DNA from: Streptomyces abyssalis
Lineage (GTDB): Bacteria; Actinomycetota; Actinomycetes; Streptomycetales; Streptomycetaceae
Assembly (NCBI RefSeq): GCF_001751365.1
Contig: NZ_LJGT01000041.1
Span: 428,208 to 492,207 of the forward strand
Length of the DNA: 64,000 nt
Reading direction: 5' to 3'
Both the position numbers and the translations under genes were made by a program. The notes below the pieces were generated by a model. That model searched no databases and was not told where the DNA came from. It saw only the letters and a list, made by a program, of their open reading frames with translations. Each line of letters starts with the position of its first letter. The stretch's first letter is position 1. Below are positions 25,200 to 33,534 of this stretch, one piece after another.

Positions 25200-25865
25200 T
25201 CAGTCGTCCCTCCCGGCCACCCCCACCGGGCAGCTCACGCCCGTGCCGCCGATCCCGCAGTAGCCCGCCGGGTTCTTGTCCAGGTACTGCTGGTGGTAGC
25301 CCTCCGCCGGGTAGAAGGGGCGGGGCTCGGCGGGGAGGATCTCCGTGGTGATGGCGCCGTGGCGGGCGGAGGTGAGGACCTTCTGGTACACCTCGCGCGA
25401 GGCCTCGGCCGCGGCCTGCTGCTCGGGGCCGTGCGTGTGGATCGCCGAGCGGTACTGGGTGCCGGTGTCGTTGCCCTGGCGGAAGCCCTGCGTCGGGTCG
25501 TGGGACTCCCAGAAGAGCTTGAGGAGGGAGTCGTAGGAGATGCGCTCGGGGTCGTAGACGACGCGCACCCCCTCGGTGTGCCCGGTCATGCCGGAGCAGA
25601 CCTCTTCGTACGTCGGGTTCGGGGTGTGACCGCCCTGGTAGCCGACGAGGGTCGTCCAGACGCCGTCGGCCCGCCAGAAGATCCGCTCGGCGCCCCAGAA
25701 GCAGCCCATGGCGAAGTCCGCGACCGACAGACCCTCCGGGTAGGGACCGAGCAGCGGGTTGCCGAGGACGGTGTGGCGCTCGGGGACCGTGAACTCGCGT
25801 TCGGGGCGGCCCGGCAGGGCCTCGTCCGCGGTCGGGAGGTGGTTCTTGTGGCTGCCGAACAGCAT
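25200..25865 (-). CDS. msrA: Peptide methionine sulfoxide reductase A
   Basis: Reduces the S form of methionine sulfoxide in proteins using thioredoxin-type reductants. The 221-residue protein has the active-site Cys in DFAMGCFWGAERIFW, the substrate loop YQGGHTPNPTYEEVCSGMTGHTE, and a C-terminal resolving-Cys region AGYCGIGGTGVSCP. Length and motifs match the actinobacterial form with an N-terminal extension of about 40 residues. The ATG at 25865 follows GGGAG at good spacing. Confidence 0.96.
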   Translation of the reverse strand: MLFGSHKNHLPTADEALPGRPEREFTVPERHTVLGNPLLGPYPEGLSVADFAMGCFWGAERIFWRADGVWTTLVGYQGGHTPNPTYEEVCSGMTGHTEGVRVVYDPERISYDSLLKLFWESHDPTQGFRQGNDTGTQYRSAIHTHGPEQQAAAEASREVYQKVLTSARHGAITTEILPAEPRPFYPAEGYHQQYLDKNPAGYCGIGGTGVSCPVGVAGRDD

Positions 25866-25906
25866 GGCGAACTCCCGTCGTACGTATACGTACTCGTGTG
25901 TGCCGG

Positions 25907-26158
25907 TCAGACTCCGGGCCCGGGGCTCCTGCCGGCGGTCCCGTCGCCCTCGGGGGCGGCGCCCGCCGGAGGGGCCTCCTCGAAGTCGACCTTGTTCATG
26001 TGCCGGTGCATCGACTTCAGCAGCATCCACACCGCGAGTCCCATCGCGGCGAAGACGATGAAGCCGAGGACGCCGGGCGTCACCTTGTTCTCATCCAGGT
26101 CCTTCGCCAGCGGAAGGACCTGGACGACGGCGTTGTGGGCCGGACTCGTCAGGGTCAT
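25907..26158 (-). CDS. Small single-pass membrane protein downstream of mca
   Basis: An 83-residue protein with one transmembrane segment (about residues 29-47, GVLGFIVFAAMGLAVWMLL), a basic cytoplasmic stretch KSMHRHMNK and an acidic, Pro/Gly-rich tail. Its ATG is four bases after the mca stop codon, so it belongs to the same transcript. Such a partner next to mca is common in actinomycetes to my knowledge, but its role is unknown. Confidence 0.8.
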   Translation of the reverse strand: MTLTSPAHNAVVQVLPLAKDLDENKVTPGVLGFIVFAAMGLAVWMLLKSMHRHMNKVDFEEAPPAGAAPEGDGTAGRSPGPGV

Positions 26159-26162
26159 GTCT

Positions 26163-27032
26163 TCAATTGTCGCGGATGCCCGCGAAGAGGTCGTCCTCGG
26201 GTAGGGAGGTGTCCACGAGGGACTTCGCGAGCTCGTACTCCTCCGTCGGCCAGACCTCCCGCTGGAACTCCAGCGGTACGCGGAACCAGCCGCCGTCGGG
26301 GTCGATCTGCGTGGCGTGCGCGATGAGCGCCTTGTCGCGGATCTCGAAGAAGTCGCCGCAGGGCACGTACGTGGTGAGCGTGCGCTCGCGGCCCATCGTC
26401 TTCCACCGCTCCAGCCACTCCCCGTACGGGGAATCCAGCCCGCGCTCCAGCAGCCCCTTGTGCAGCGCCTCGGTGCGGGGGCGGTTGAAGCCCTGGTTGT
26501 AGTAGATCTTCTGCGGCTGCCAGGCGGGGCCGGCCTCCGGATACTTCTCCGGGTCGCCGGCGGCATCGAAGGCCGCCATCGAGATCTTGTGGGTCATGAT
26601 GTGGTCGGGGTGCGGATAGCCGCCGTTCTCGTCGTACGTGGTGATCACCTGCGGCCTGAACTCACGGATGAGGCGCACGAGCGCGCCTGCCGCGACGTCC
26701 ACGTCCTGCACGGCGAAGCAGCCCTCCGGAAGCGCCGGCAGCGGGTCGCCCTCCGGCAGCCCCGAGTCGACGAAGCCCAGCCACGCCTGCTTCACGCCGA
26801 GGATCTCCCGGGCCTCGTCCATCTCCTTCTTGCGGACCTCGTGGATGTGCTCCTCGATGTACGGATCGCCCTGGAGCTTGGGGTTGAGGATGGAGCCGCG
26901 CTCGCCTCCTGTGCAGGTCGCGACCAGTACGTCCACCCCCTCGGATACGTACTTGGCCATGGTGGCCGCACCCTTGCTCGACTCGTCGTCGGGATGCGCG
27001 TGCACGGCCATCAGTCGCAGCTGCTCAGTCAA
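26163..27032 (-). CDS. mca: Mycothiol S-conjugate amidase
   Basis: Cleaves mycothiol S-conjugates to mercapturic acids and glucosaminyl-inositol, a detoxification step. The 289-residue protein belongs to the LmbE-like zinc deacetylase family: zinc motif HAHPDDESSKG near the N-terminus, and the second ligand region GGYPHPDHIMTH. Mca and MshB are paralogues; the length, EVRKKEMDEAREILGV and the Lys-containing TGGERGSILN favour Mca. The start codon is TTG at 27032, with GAGGA seven bases upstream. It is divergent from the DUF4307 gene and followed by a small membrane protein gene. Confidence 0.93.
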   Translation of the reverse strand: MTEQLRLMAVHAHPDDESSKGAATMAKYVSEGVDVLVATCTGGERGSILNPKLQGDPYIEEHIHEVRKKEMDEAREILGVKQAWLGFVDSGLPEGDPLPALPEGCFAVQDVDVAAGALVRLIREFRPQVITTYDENGGYPHPDHIMTHKISMAAFDAAGDPEKYPEAGPAWQPQKIYYNQGFNRPRTEALHKGLLERGLDSPYGEWLERWKTMGRERTLTTYVPCGDFFEIRDKALIAHATQIDPDGGWFRVPLEFQREVWPTEEYELAKSLVDTSLPEDDLFAGIRDN

Positions 27033-27145
27033 GACTCGGTCCTCGTCAACTCGTCATGGAGGGCGACACCTATAGTGACCGAATCGGCATCCCGATGTAT
27101 TCCCGATTCCAGACCACCCTCGATGCGACGAAAGTGGACCCGGCC

Positions 27146-27610
27146 ATGGCTGACGTGCGATCCGCGGACGGCGGGCGGCGCGCCCCGGCGGCCGGCGACC
27201 TGCCGCAGGGACGGTACGGGACCGCGGCCACGGGCGTCGGCCGGGACGCGCGTACGGACCGCAGGCTGAAGATCGTCGGCGGGGTCCTGGCAGTGCTGTC
27301 GCTCGCCGGGATCTGCTGGTTCGGAGCGGACTACGTGGGCGGCCAGGCGGTGAGCGGCCAGGTGATCAAGTTCAAGGTCGTCTCCGGACGTACGGTGGAA
27401 GTTCACCTGGAGGTCCGCAAGGACGCGGAGGTGGGTGGCGTCTGCACGCTGCGTGCGCGGTCGGCGGACGGCGCGGAGGTCGGACGCAAGGACGTGACCG
27501 TTGCCGGGGACGCCGAGCAGGTGGACACGGTCGCCTCTCTGCGGACGACGAGGCGCGCCACGAGCGCGGAGCTGCTGGGCTGCGAACCGCGGGAAACCGA
27601 AGGTCACTGA
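27146..27610 (+). CDS. DUF4307 membrane protein
   Basis: A 154-residue protein with a basic N-terminus, one transmembrane helix (about residues 43-62, IVGGVLAVLSLAGICWFGAD) and an extracellular beta-rich domain with two Cys residues (CTLRAR and LLGCEP) that may form a disulfide. It matches the DUF4307 family of actinobacteria, of unknown function. A TATAGT hexamer at 27071-27076 suggests transcription starts near 27083, which rules out the earliest ATG at 27056; I chose 27146, with AAGTGGA upstream. 27095 is an alternative. It lies between mca (divergent) and greA (same strand). Confidence 0.8.
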   Translation: MADVRSADGGRRAPAAGDLPQGRYGTAATGVGRDARTDRRLKIVGGVLAVLSLAGICWFGADYVGGQAVSGQVIKFKVVSGRTVEVHLEVRKDAEVGGVCTLRARSADGAEVGRKDVTVAGDAEQVDTVASLRTTRRATSAELLGCEPRETEGH

Positions 27611-27741
27611 CTTCGTACGCAGCGTTCGTCCTTCTTCCCTTTTCCACCGGAATTGTTAGGCTCGTAGTTTCCGCCCCACCCTGAAGGCGCAGCCTCTGGG
27701 CAGGGCGATGTTTTTATTCCCAGTACCGACGAGGAGCACCT

Positions 27742-28239
27742 GTGACCCAGACCAGCGACAACGTCACCTGGCTCACCCAGGAGGCGTACGACCAGCTCAA
27801 GGCCGAGCTGGAGTACCTGTCGGGTCCTGCACGTACCGAGATCTCCAAGAAGATCGAGGCGGCTCGCGAAGAGGGCGACCTCCGCGAGAACGGCGGGTAC
27901 CACGCGGCCAAGGAGGAGCAGGGCAAGCAGGAGCTGCGCGTGCGGCAGCTCGAACAGCTGCTGGAGAACGCCAAGGTCGGTGAGGCCCCCGCAGACACCG
28001 GCGTGGTGGCGCCAGGCATGGTCGTGACGATCGCCTTCGACGGTGACGAGAGCGACACGGTGACCTTCCTGCTCGCGTCGCGGGAGTACGCAAGCTCGGA
28101 CATCGAGACGTACTCGCCGCAGTCCCCGCTGGGCAGCGGCGTGAACGGCAAGAAGGTCGGTACGGACGCGGAGTACGAACTGCCGAACGGCAAGATGGCG
28201 TCGGTGAAGATCCTGGAGGCGAAGCCGTACCAGGGCTGA
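27742..28239 (+). CDS. greA: Transcription elongation factor GreA
   Basis: Rescues backtracked RNA polymerase by stimulating transcript cleavage through the secondary channel. The 165-residue protein shows the N-terminal coiled coil with the conserved tip AREEGDLRENGGYHAAKEEQ, whose acidic residues coordinate catalytic magnesium, and a C-terminal FKBP-like domain. Start is GTG at 27742 with GAGGAG upstream. It is followed by a clear terminator. Confidence 0.97.
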   Translation: MTQTSDNVTWLTQEAYDQLKAELEYLSGPARTEISKKIEAAREEGDLRENGGYHAAKEEQGKQELRVRQLEQLLENAKVGEAPADTGVVAPGMVVTIAFDGDESDTVTFLLASREYASSDIETYSPQSPLGSGVNGKKVGTDAEYELPNGKMASVKILEAKPYQG

Positions 28240-28310
28240 GGCGCCTCACGGGCGGGGGCTGCCGCCGTACCGGAGCAGGCGCTCCTCCGTCAGACGCAAG
28301 GAACACACAG

Positions 28311-28344
28311 CTGTGGGCCCCGGCCGATTCGGCCGGGGCCACAG
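28311..28344. terminator. Terminator between greA and ABC permease gene
   Basis: CTGTGG plus CCCCGGCCG pairs with CGGCCGGGG plus CCACAG around an ATT loop, with one bulged G. It lies between convergent genes and probably serves both. Confidence 0.8.
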
Positions 28345-28382
28345 CGTGCGGGGTGGGCTGCCGGGGCGTGCCGGGGCGCCCG

Positions 28383-29246
28383 TCAGGCAGTCGCCGACTT
28401 GTACTTGCGCACCGCCAGCGTCCGGAAGAACGCGATGATCACGATCGACCAGATCAGCGAGGCCCAGGCCGGGTGCTGCATCGGCCATGCGTCCGGCACC
28501 GGGTAGTTCGGTGGAAGGTTGCCGAACAGCTCGCGGCAGGCCTGCACCGTCGCACTGAACGGGTTCCACTCGGCGAAGTGCCGCAGCACCGTGGGCATGT
28601 TCTGCGAGGGGACGAAGGCGTTCGAGATGAACGTCAGCGGGAAGAGCCAGATCAGCCCCCCGGAGGTGGCGGCCTCCGGCGTGCGGACCGTCAGGCCGAT
28701 CAGCGCGCCGATCCACGTGAACGCATACCCGAGGAGCAGCAGGAGGCCGAACCCGGCCAGCACCTTCAGCCCGTTCTCATGGGTGCGCCAGCCGACGAGC
28801 AGCGCGACGAGGCCCAGCACTATCAGGGTGAGCCCGGTCTGCACGAGGTCGGCGAGCGTACGGCCCGTGAGCACCGCTCCGCGGGCCATCGGCAGTGAAC
28901 GGAAACGGTCGATGAGGCCCTTGTGCATGTCCTCGGCGATGCCCGCGCCCGCACCCGCCGTGGCGAAGGTGACGGTCTGGGCGAAGATGCCGGCCATCAG
29001 GAACTCGCGGTAGAGACCCGGGTCCAGGCCGGCACCCGGGAGGTTGATGGAGCCTCCGAAGACGTAGCTGAAGAGCACCACGAACATGATGGGCTGGAAG
29101 AGCCCGAAGACGACGACCTCGGGGATGCGCAGCATCCGGATGAGGTTGCGCTTGGCGACGGTCAGGGAGTCGCGTACGGACTGGCGGAGGCCGCCGGCCG
29201 GTGCCGCGGGAGTGGGAGCCGCCGGTGCCGTGGTCGTGGCAGTCAC
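28383..29246 (-). CDS. ABC-2 type exporter permease (DrrB-like)
   Basis: A 287-residue membrane permease with six hydrophobic segments and the ABC-2 signature region RSLPMARGAVLTGRTLADL, like the daunorubicin exporter DrrB. The GTG at 29246 overlaps the stop codon of the ATPase gene (GTGA), so synthesis is coupled. Together they should form a homodimeric exporter for a hydrophobic compound or lipid; the substrate is unknown. Confidence 0.88.
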   Translation of the reverse strand: MTATTTAPAAPTPAAPAGGLRQSVRDSLTVAKRNLIRMLRIPEVVVFGLFQPIMFVVLFSYVFGGSINLPGAGLDPGLYREFLMAGIFAQTVTFATAGAGAGIAEDMHKGLIDRFRSLPMARGAVLTGRTLADLVQTGLTLIVLGLVALLVGWRTHENGLKVLAGFGLLLLLGYAFTWIGALIGLTVRTPEAATSGGLIWLFPLTFISNAFVPSQNMPTVLRHFAEWNPFSATVQACRELFGNLPPNYPVPDAWPMQHPAWASLIWSIVIIAFFRTLAVRKYKSATA

Positions 29247-30295
29247 TTGACGGCCCCCTTCTTCTGCTTCCTGTCCTTGCGCTTCTGCTTCTTGTCCGCC
29301 GTGGCGCCGCCGCCCTCCGCGCCGCCTTGCTCGTCGGCGTCCTCCGCCGCGTGGCCGGTGAGGGTGATGAACACGTCGTCGAGGGTGGGGCGGCGCAGGC
29401 CGATGTCGTCGATCTCGATGCCCCGGCCGTCCAGTTCGCGGATGACTTCGGCGAGCAGCTTCGCACCGCCGGTGACGGGGACCGTCAGCCTGCGCGTGTG
29501 CTTTTCGACCGTGACGCCCTCCGGGCCGGTGCCCGGCATGCTGTGTTTGGCCAGGATGGCCTCGGCGGCGGAGATCTCGGAGCGGTCGTGCACGACGACC
29601 TCGACGCGCTCGCCGCCCGTCTGGGCCTTGAGCTGGTCGGACGTGCCCCGGGCGATGACCTTGCCGTGATCGACGACGGCGATGTCGTGGGCGAGGCGGT
29701 CGGCCTCCTCCAGATACTGCGTGGTGAGCAGGAGGGTGGTGCCTCCGGCGACCAACTCCTCTATGACCTCCCACAGCTGGAGCCGGTTACGCGGGTCGAG
29801 GCCGGTCGTCGGCTCGTCCATGAACATCACCGGGGGACGGACGACGAGCGCCGCCGCGAGGTCCAGACGGCGGCGCATGCCGCCCGAGTACGTCTTGGCC
29901 GTGCGGTCCGCGGCGTCCGCGAGGTTGAAGCGCTCGAGCAGCTCGCCCGCCCGCTTCTTCGCGTCGCGTGCGGAGAGCTGGTAGAGCTGCCCGACCATCC
30001 GCAGGTTCTCCCTGCCGGTCAGATACTCGTCGATGGCGGCGAACTGGCCGGACAGGCCGATGGAACGCCGCACCTCGTTGGGCTGCTTGAGCACGTCGAG
30101 CCCGGCCACGACAGCCTTGCCGCTGTCTGGCCGGATGAGGGTGGTGAGCACCCGCACGGCCGTGGTCTTGCCGGCGCCGTTGGGCCCGAGCAGACCCAGA
30201 ACAGTGCCCTCGGGGACATCGAGGTCGACGCCGTCCAGTGCCCTTACCGCGCCGAAGGTCTTCACGAGACCCTCGGCGTAAATGGCGCCTGGCAT
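29243..30295 (-). CDS. ABC exporter ATPase (DrrA-like)
   Basis: A 350-residue ATPase. Walker A is LGPNGAGKTTAVR, the signature is KTYSGGMRRRLDLAAAL, Walker B is PPVMFMDEPTTGLD, and the switch His appears to be replaced in LLLTTQYLEEADRL as in DrrA, where Gln follows TT. A C-terminal DrrA-type extension (about 230-310) and a Lys-rich tail follow. The ATG at 30295 has GGGAG upstream; the 21-codon upstream extension has no support. Its promoter region carries two strong dyads, so expression is probably repressor-controlled. Confidence 0.9.
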   Translation of the reverse strand: MPGAIYAEGLVKTFGAVRALDGVDLDVPEGTVLGLLGPNGAGKTTAVRVLTTLIRPDSGKAVVAGLDVLKQPNEVRRSIGLSGQFAAIDEYLTGRENLRMVGQLYQLSARDAKKRAGELLERFNLADAADRTAKTYSGGMRRRLDLAAALVVRPPVMFMDEPTTGLDPRNRLQLWEVIEELVAGGTTLLLTTQYLEEADRLAHDIAVVDHGKVIARGTSDQLKAQTGGERVEVVVHDRSEISAAEAILAKHSMPGTGPEGVTVEKHTRRLTVPVTGGAKLLAEVIRELDGRGIEIDDIGLRRPTLDDVFITLTGHAAEDADEQGGAEGGGATADKKQKRKDRKQKKGAVK

Positions 30296-30401
30296 AAGTG
30301 GGCTCCCAGGTATGGAGAAGTGATTGTTGATGATGATCAGGCCGGAGATGTCCGGCATGTGATGAGAAAAGCTGGTTCTGCAAACCGTAGGTCAGTAGTA
30401 T

Positions 30402-30429
30402 GAGTTGACGCGATGTATCGCGTCAACTC
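30402..30429. promoter_or_regulatory. Perfect 28-bp dyad operator over the ABC exporter promoter
   Basis: Arms 30402-30414 and 30417-30429 are perfect 13-base complements around GT. On the minus strand the dyad contains a -35-like TTGACG (30426-30421) and ends next to CATACT, a -10-like hexamer 18 bases downstream. A repressor bound here would block polymerase. Dimeric TetR or PadR proteins are typical binders of such sites. Confidence 0.7.
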
Positions 30430-30439
30430 CTGTCCGGCG

Positions 30440-30458
30440 ACTCGCGACAGTCGCGAGT
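30440..30458. promoter_or_regulatory. Second dyad, 8-3-8
   Basis: ACTCGCGA, CAG, TCGCGAGT. It lies 10 bases beyond the larger dyad, upstream of the exporter promoter, and could be a second operator or part of the end of the threonine dehydratase transcript. Confidence 0.4.
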
Positions 30459-30551
30459 GCTGCCGTGAAGTGGGGGATCGGCTCCCCGACTGCCCCCCTG
30501 TGCCCCCGGTTTGCTGCTCCGCGCGGGCCGTCGCCCACCGGGCCGGTGGTG

Positions 30552-31802
30552 TCAGCGGGTCAGGACGACCGTGTAGCCGGCCGTGCGCAGCTTGGCCGCG
30601 ACGTCCTCGCAGTGTTCCGGTCCCTTCGTCTCCAAGTGCAGCTCCACCTCCACCTCGTCGAGCCCGAGCCGCGGATCGGTCCGTACATGGCCCACGTCCA
30701 GGACGTTAGCGTCCGCCACTGACAATTCCCTCAGCAGAGCCGCCAGCGCCCCCGGCCGGTCCGTCAGCCGCAGCCGCAGCGACAGATAGCGGCCGGCGGC
30801 CGCCATGCCGTGCCGCAGCGTCCGCTGCATCACCAGCGGATCGACGTTGCCTCCGGAGAGGACCGCGACCACGGGCCCTTCGACGGACTCGGGCCGTGAG
30901 AGCAAAGCCGCCACAGGAGAGGCCCCGGCCGGCTCCACCACCAGCTTCGCCCGCTCCAGGCAGAGCAACAGCGCGCTGGAGAGAGCGTCTTCGGACACCG
31001 TACGGACCTCGTCCACGAGGCCGCCAACGATTTCGAACGGCACGTCCCCGGGCCGTCCCACCTTGATCCCGTCGGCCATCGTCGAGACCGAGTCCAGCAC
31101 CACGGGCCGGCCTGCCGCGAGCGAGGGCGGATACGCCGCCGCCCCCTCGGCCTGCACGCCGATGATCCGCACGTCGGGCCGCAGCTCCTTGACCGCCACG
31201 GCGATGCCCGCGATGAGCCCGCCGCCTCCCACGCCCACCACGATGGTGCGGACCTCGGGGCACTGTTCGAGGATCTCCAGCCCGAGCGTTCCCTGGCCGG
31301 CAACCACGTCGGGATGGTCGAAGGGGTGGATGAAGACGGCGCCGGTCTCCTCCGCGTACTCCTGGGCCGCACGCAGCGTCTCGTCGACGACCTGACCGCG
31401 CAGCCGCACCTCCGCGCCGTAGTCACGGGTCGCCGCGACCTTCGGCAGCGGGGCGCCCTCCGGCATGAACACGGTGGAGTCCACGCCGAGCAGCGAGGCC
31501 GCCAGCGCGACCCCCTGCGCGTGGTTGCCCGCGCTCGCCGCGACGACGCCGCGCGCCCTCTCGTCCGGGGTGAGCCCGGCGATGCGCACGTATGCGCCGC
31601 GCAGCTTGAACGAGCCCGTGCGCTGGAGGTTCTCGCACTTGAGGTGCACCGGGGAGCCGACGAGGGAGCTGAGGTGCCGGCTGCCCTCCATGGACGTCGT
31701 ACGGGCCACACCGGTGAGCGTCTTCTGCGCGGCCCGTACGTCGTCGACGGTGACGGACCGGGAAGCGGGGGCCGCTGAGGCGCCGGGGGCGGGGGAGACC
31801 AT
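30552..31802 (-). CDS. ilvA: Threonine ammonia-lyase (dehydratase)
   Basis: Converts L-threonine to 2-oxobutyrate and ammonia with PLP, for isoleucine synthesis or threonine catabolism. The 416-residue protein has the PLP Lys in TGSFKLRGAYVR, the phosphate-binding loop VGVGGGGLIAGIA and a single C-terminal ACT-like domain (about 335-416, SLRLRLTDRPGALAALL). Length and the single regulatory domain are like the shorter TdcB/IlvA forms. GACACT ends six bases before the ATG, so a leaderless message is possible. It is divergent from the MarR gene. Confidence 0.92.
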   Translation of the reverse strand: MVSPAPGASAAPASRSVTVDDVRAAQKTLTGVARTTSMEGSRHLSSLVGSPVHLKCENLQRTGSFKLRGAYVRIAGLTPDERARGVVAASAGNHAQGVALAASLLGVDSTVFMPEGAPLPKVAATRDYGAEVRLRGQVVDETLRAAQEYAEETGAVFIHPFDHPDVVAGQGTLGLEILEQCPEVRTIVVGVGGGGLIAGIAVAVKELRPDVRIIGVQAEGAAAYPPSLAAGRPVVLDSVSTMADGIKVGRPGDVPFEIVGGLVDEVRTVSEDALSSALLLCLERAKLVVEPAGASPVAALLSRPESVEGPVVAVLSGGNVDPLVMQRTLRHGMAAAGRYLSLRLRLTDRPGALAALLRELSVADANVLDVGHVRTDPRLGLDEVEVELHLETKGPEHCEDVAAKLRTAGYTVVLTR

Positions 31803-31958
31803 GGCGTCAGTGTCGCAGCTCGCCGGCCGCGGGCGACCGTGCGGTGCGGCACCTTTCAGCAGCAGCGGTACGGGTCACGCGCTCGCCGCGTACTCTTGGC
31901 ACCAGATCAGGTCTTTCCGTGTCCTTGTAACTTTTCCCGAAGAAGCGAGCACCTCGGC

Positions 31959-32546
31959 ATGCCCATGCAACCGGACATGATGACAGTGAACAGCACAGAT
32001 CAGACCCCGGATCACGCCCGAGCCGCACAGGACGGTGAAAGCCGCGAAGCCCCGGCGCACGACGCCCCCGGCCCCGAAGCCCGCGTCCTCGACGCGATGC
32101 AGCACCAGGTGGCCGTCTTCGCCCGCCGCGCCGAGCAGACCCGCCTCGGCGGGATAGGCCAGGCGAGGAACTCGATGGACCGGGCCGCGTACCTCCTGCT
32201 CAACCGGCTCGACCAGGTCGGCCCGATGGGCGTCAAGGCGCTCGCGTCCGGCATGGGCATCGACTCCTCGACCGTCACCCGCCAGGTCGCGCCGCTCGTG
32301 GAAGCAGGCCTGGTCACCCGCGCCACGCACCCGGAGGACGGGCGCGCCGTCGTCCTCAAGCTGTCGCCGCACGGCACCGCCCGTCTCGGCCAGGTGCGTT
32401 CCTCGCGGCGGGAGCTGATGGCGGTTCTCACCGACGACTGGAGCGAGGAGGACCGCGAGACCTTCTGCAGGCTCCTGACCCGCTTCAACACCGCGATGCA
32501 AGGCATCCACCCCGCCACGGAGACTCCGGAAGTACCGCCCTCTTGA
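31959..32546 (+). CDS. MarR-family transcriptional regulator
   Basis: A 195-residue regulator. After an acidic, disordered N-terminus of about 45 residues comes the MarR winged helix-turn-helix: GPMGVKALASGMGIDSSTV (recognition helix) and the wing VTRATHPEDGRAVVLKLS. The start is uncertain; ATGs at 31959, 31965 and 31977 are possible and none has a strong ribosome site. Ligand and targets are unknown; the divergent ilvA or the downstream sigma-like gene are candidates. Confidence 0.85.
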   Translation: MPMQPDMMTVNSTDQTPDHARAAQDGESREAPAHDAPGPEARVLDAMQHQVAVFARRAEQTRLGGIGQARNSMDRAAYLLLNRLDQVGPMGVKALASGMGIDSSTVTRQVAPLVEAGLVTRATHPEDGRAVVLKLSPHGTARLGQVRSSRRELMAVLTDDWSEEDRETFCRLLTRFNTAMQGIHPATETPEVPPS

Positions 32547-32601
32547 TTTGATCAGTGCGCCTGCCGTCCTATTGCCGTACGGGGCGTCGGGAGGCGCAGA
32601 G

Positions 32602-33198
32602 GTGGGAGAGCGGCGGGCGCGGGAAGAACGCCGCCGGGCCCGGGAGTTCGAGGCGTTCGTCGCGGGCGCGGCAGGCCGGCTGCTGCATGCCGCCACGCTG
32701 CTGACCGGGGAGCCCTTCGGCGCCGCCCCGGCCGCGCAGGATCTGCTCGTCGGTGCCCTGTCCCGTACGTACGCGGACTGGGACCGTCTGCGCGGCGAGG
32801 ATCCGTACGAGCGCACGCGGCACGATCTCACCGCCCGCTTCGCGCACACCGCCCGCCGCTACCGGCGTCCCCGCGGCGGCATGCTGGACGCCCTGCCTCC
32901 CCAGGAACGGCTGATGCTGATGCTGCGGATGTACGAAGGCGTGGCGGAGGAACAGGTCGCGGCGTCGCTGGGGCTGCCGGTGGAGCGGGTGCGGGGGCTG
33001 TGCACGCGGGCCATGGCGGAGATGCTCAGCCGCGGGGGCTCGCGCGAGGGCGGAGGGCCGCGCGGAGCCCGGCCGGGCGCCGCCTCGCTGATCGCGTCCC
33101 GCATGCTCGGGGGGCTGCGGCACCGGGAAGATGCGGCAGCCGCCTTTCCCGCGCGGCGCCCCGCCGGGGCGGGCCGGGAGCCGGGAGGAGCAGCATGA
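32602..33198 (+). CDS. ECF sigma-like protein (SigE-like group)
   Basis: A 198-residue protein resembling the actinobacterial SigE-like sigma factors. A region-2-like segment (about 18-65, LLHAATLLTGEPFGAAPAAQ and ALSRTYADWDRL) and a region-4 helix-turn-helix (about 105-150, LPPQERLMLMLRMYEGVAEE and SLGLPVERVRGLCTRAM) are visible, but region 2 is weak, so promoter melting activity is uncertain. The GTG at 32602 has GGAGG upstream. The gene overlaps the next one by ATGA, which makes that small membrane protein a likely partner. Confidence 0.75.
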   Translation: MGERRAREERRRAREFEAFVAGAAGRLLHAATLLTGEPFGAAPAAQDLLVGALSRTYADWDRLRGEDPYERTRHDLTARFAHTARRYRRPRGGMLDALPPQERLMLMLRMYEGVAEEQVAASLGLPVERVRGLCTRAMAEMLSRGGSREGGGPRGARPGAASLIASRMLGGLRHREDAAAAFPARRPAGAGREPGGAA

Positions 33199-33443
33199 GG
33201 GTGCCCGACCGCAAGGAGACCGAGGTGCGCGCCCTGCTGGAGTCCGTGCCGCCCGCTCCCGTGCCGGCCGACCTCGCCGAGCGTGCGCTGCGGCGCGGGC
33301 TGCGCGTGGCGCACCGGCGGCGTACCGCGGCGCTGTTGCTGTGGGCGTTCTTCGCGGTCGCTGTGGCCTTCGCCGTGTGGGCGGCCGTCGCCGAGCCCTG
33401 GGCCGTGCAGCCGGCCCGGACGACGCCGCCCCTCGGCTGGTAG
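33195..33443 (+). CDS. Small membrane protein coupled to the sigma-like gene
   Basis: An 82-residue protein: a charged N-terminal cytoplasmic helix (RKETEVRALLESVPPAPVPA) of the sort seen at the start of many anti-sigma factors, one transmembrane helix (about 49-68, TAALLLWAFFAVAVAFAVWA) and a short outside tail. There is no HxxxCxxC zinc motif. The ATG overlaps the sigma-like stop codon and GGAGGAG is well placed. It may anchor or inhibit its partner at the membrane. The 23 bases at its 3' end are nearly duplicated just downstream. Confidence 0.75.
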   Translation: MRVPDRKETEVRALLESVPPAPVPADLAERALRRGLRVAHRRRTAALLLWAFFAVAVAFAVWAAVAEPWAVQPARTTPPLGW

Positions 33444-33512
33444 CGACGCCGCCCCTCGCCTGGTGGCGGCGCGGGCGGCGGCCGGAGCGCCCGCGGGCGG
33501 CGGCCGGAGCGC
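33421..33512. repeat. Two adjacent short tandem duplications
   Basis: 33421-33443, the last codons of the small membrane protein gene, recurs at 33445-33467 with two mismatches. Immediately after, a 20-base unit at 33471-33490 is repeated exactly at 33493-33512. They lie between convergent genes. Confidence 0.7.
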
Positions 33513-33534
33513 GAGGCCCGGCCGCCGCATGTGG

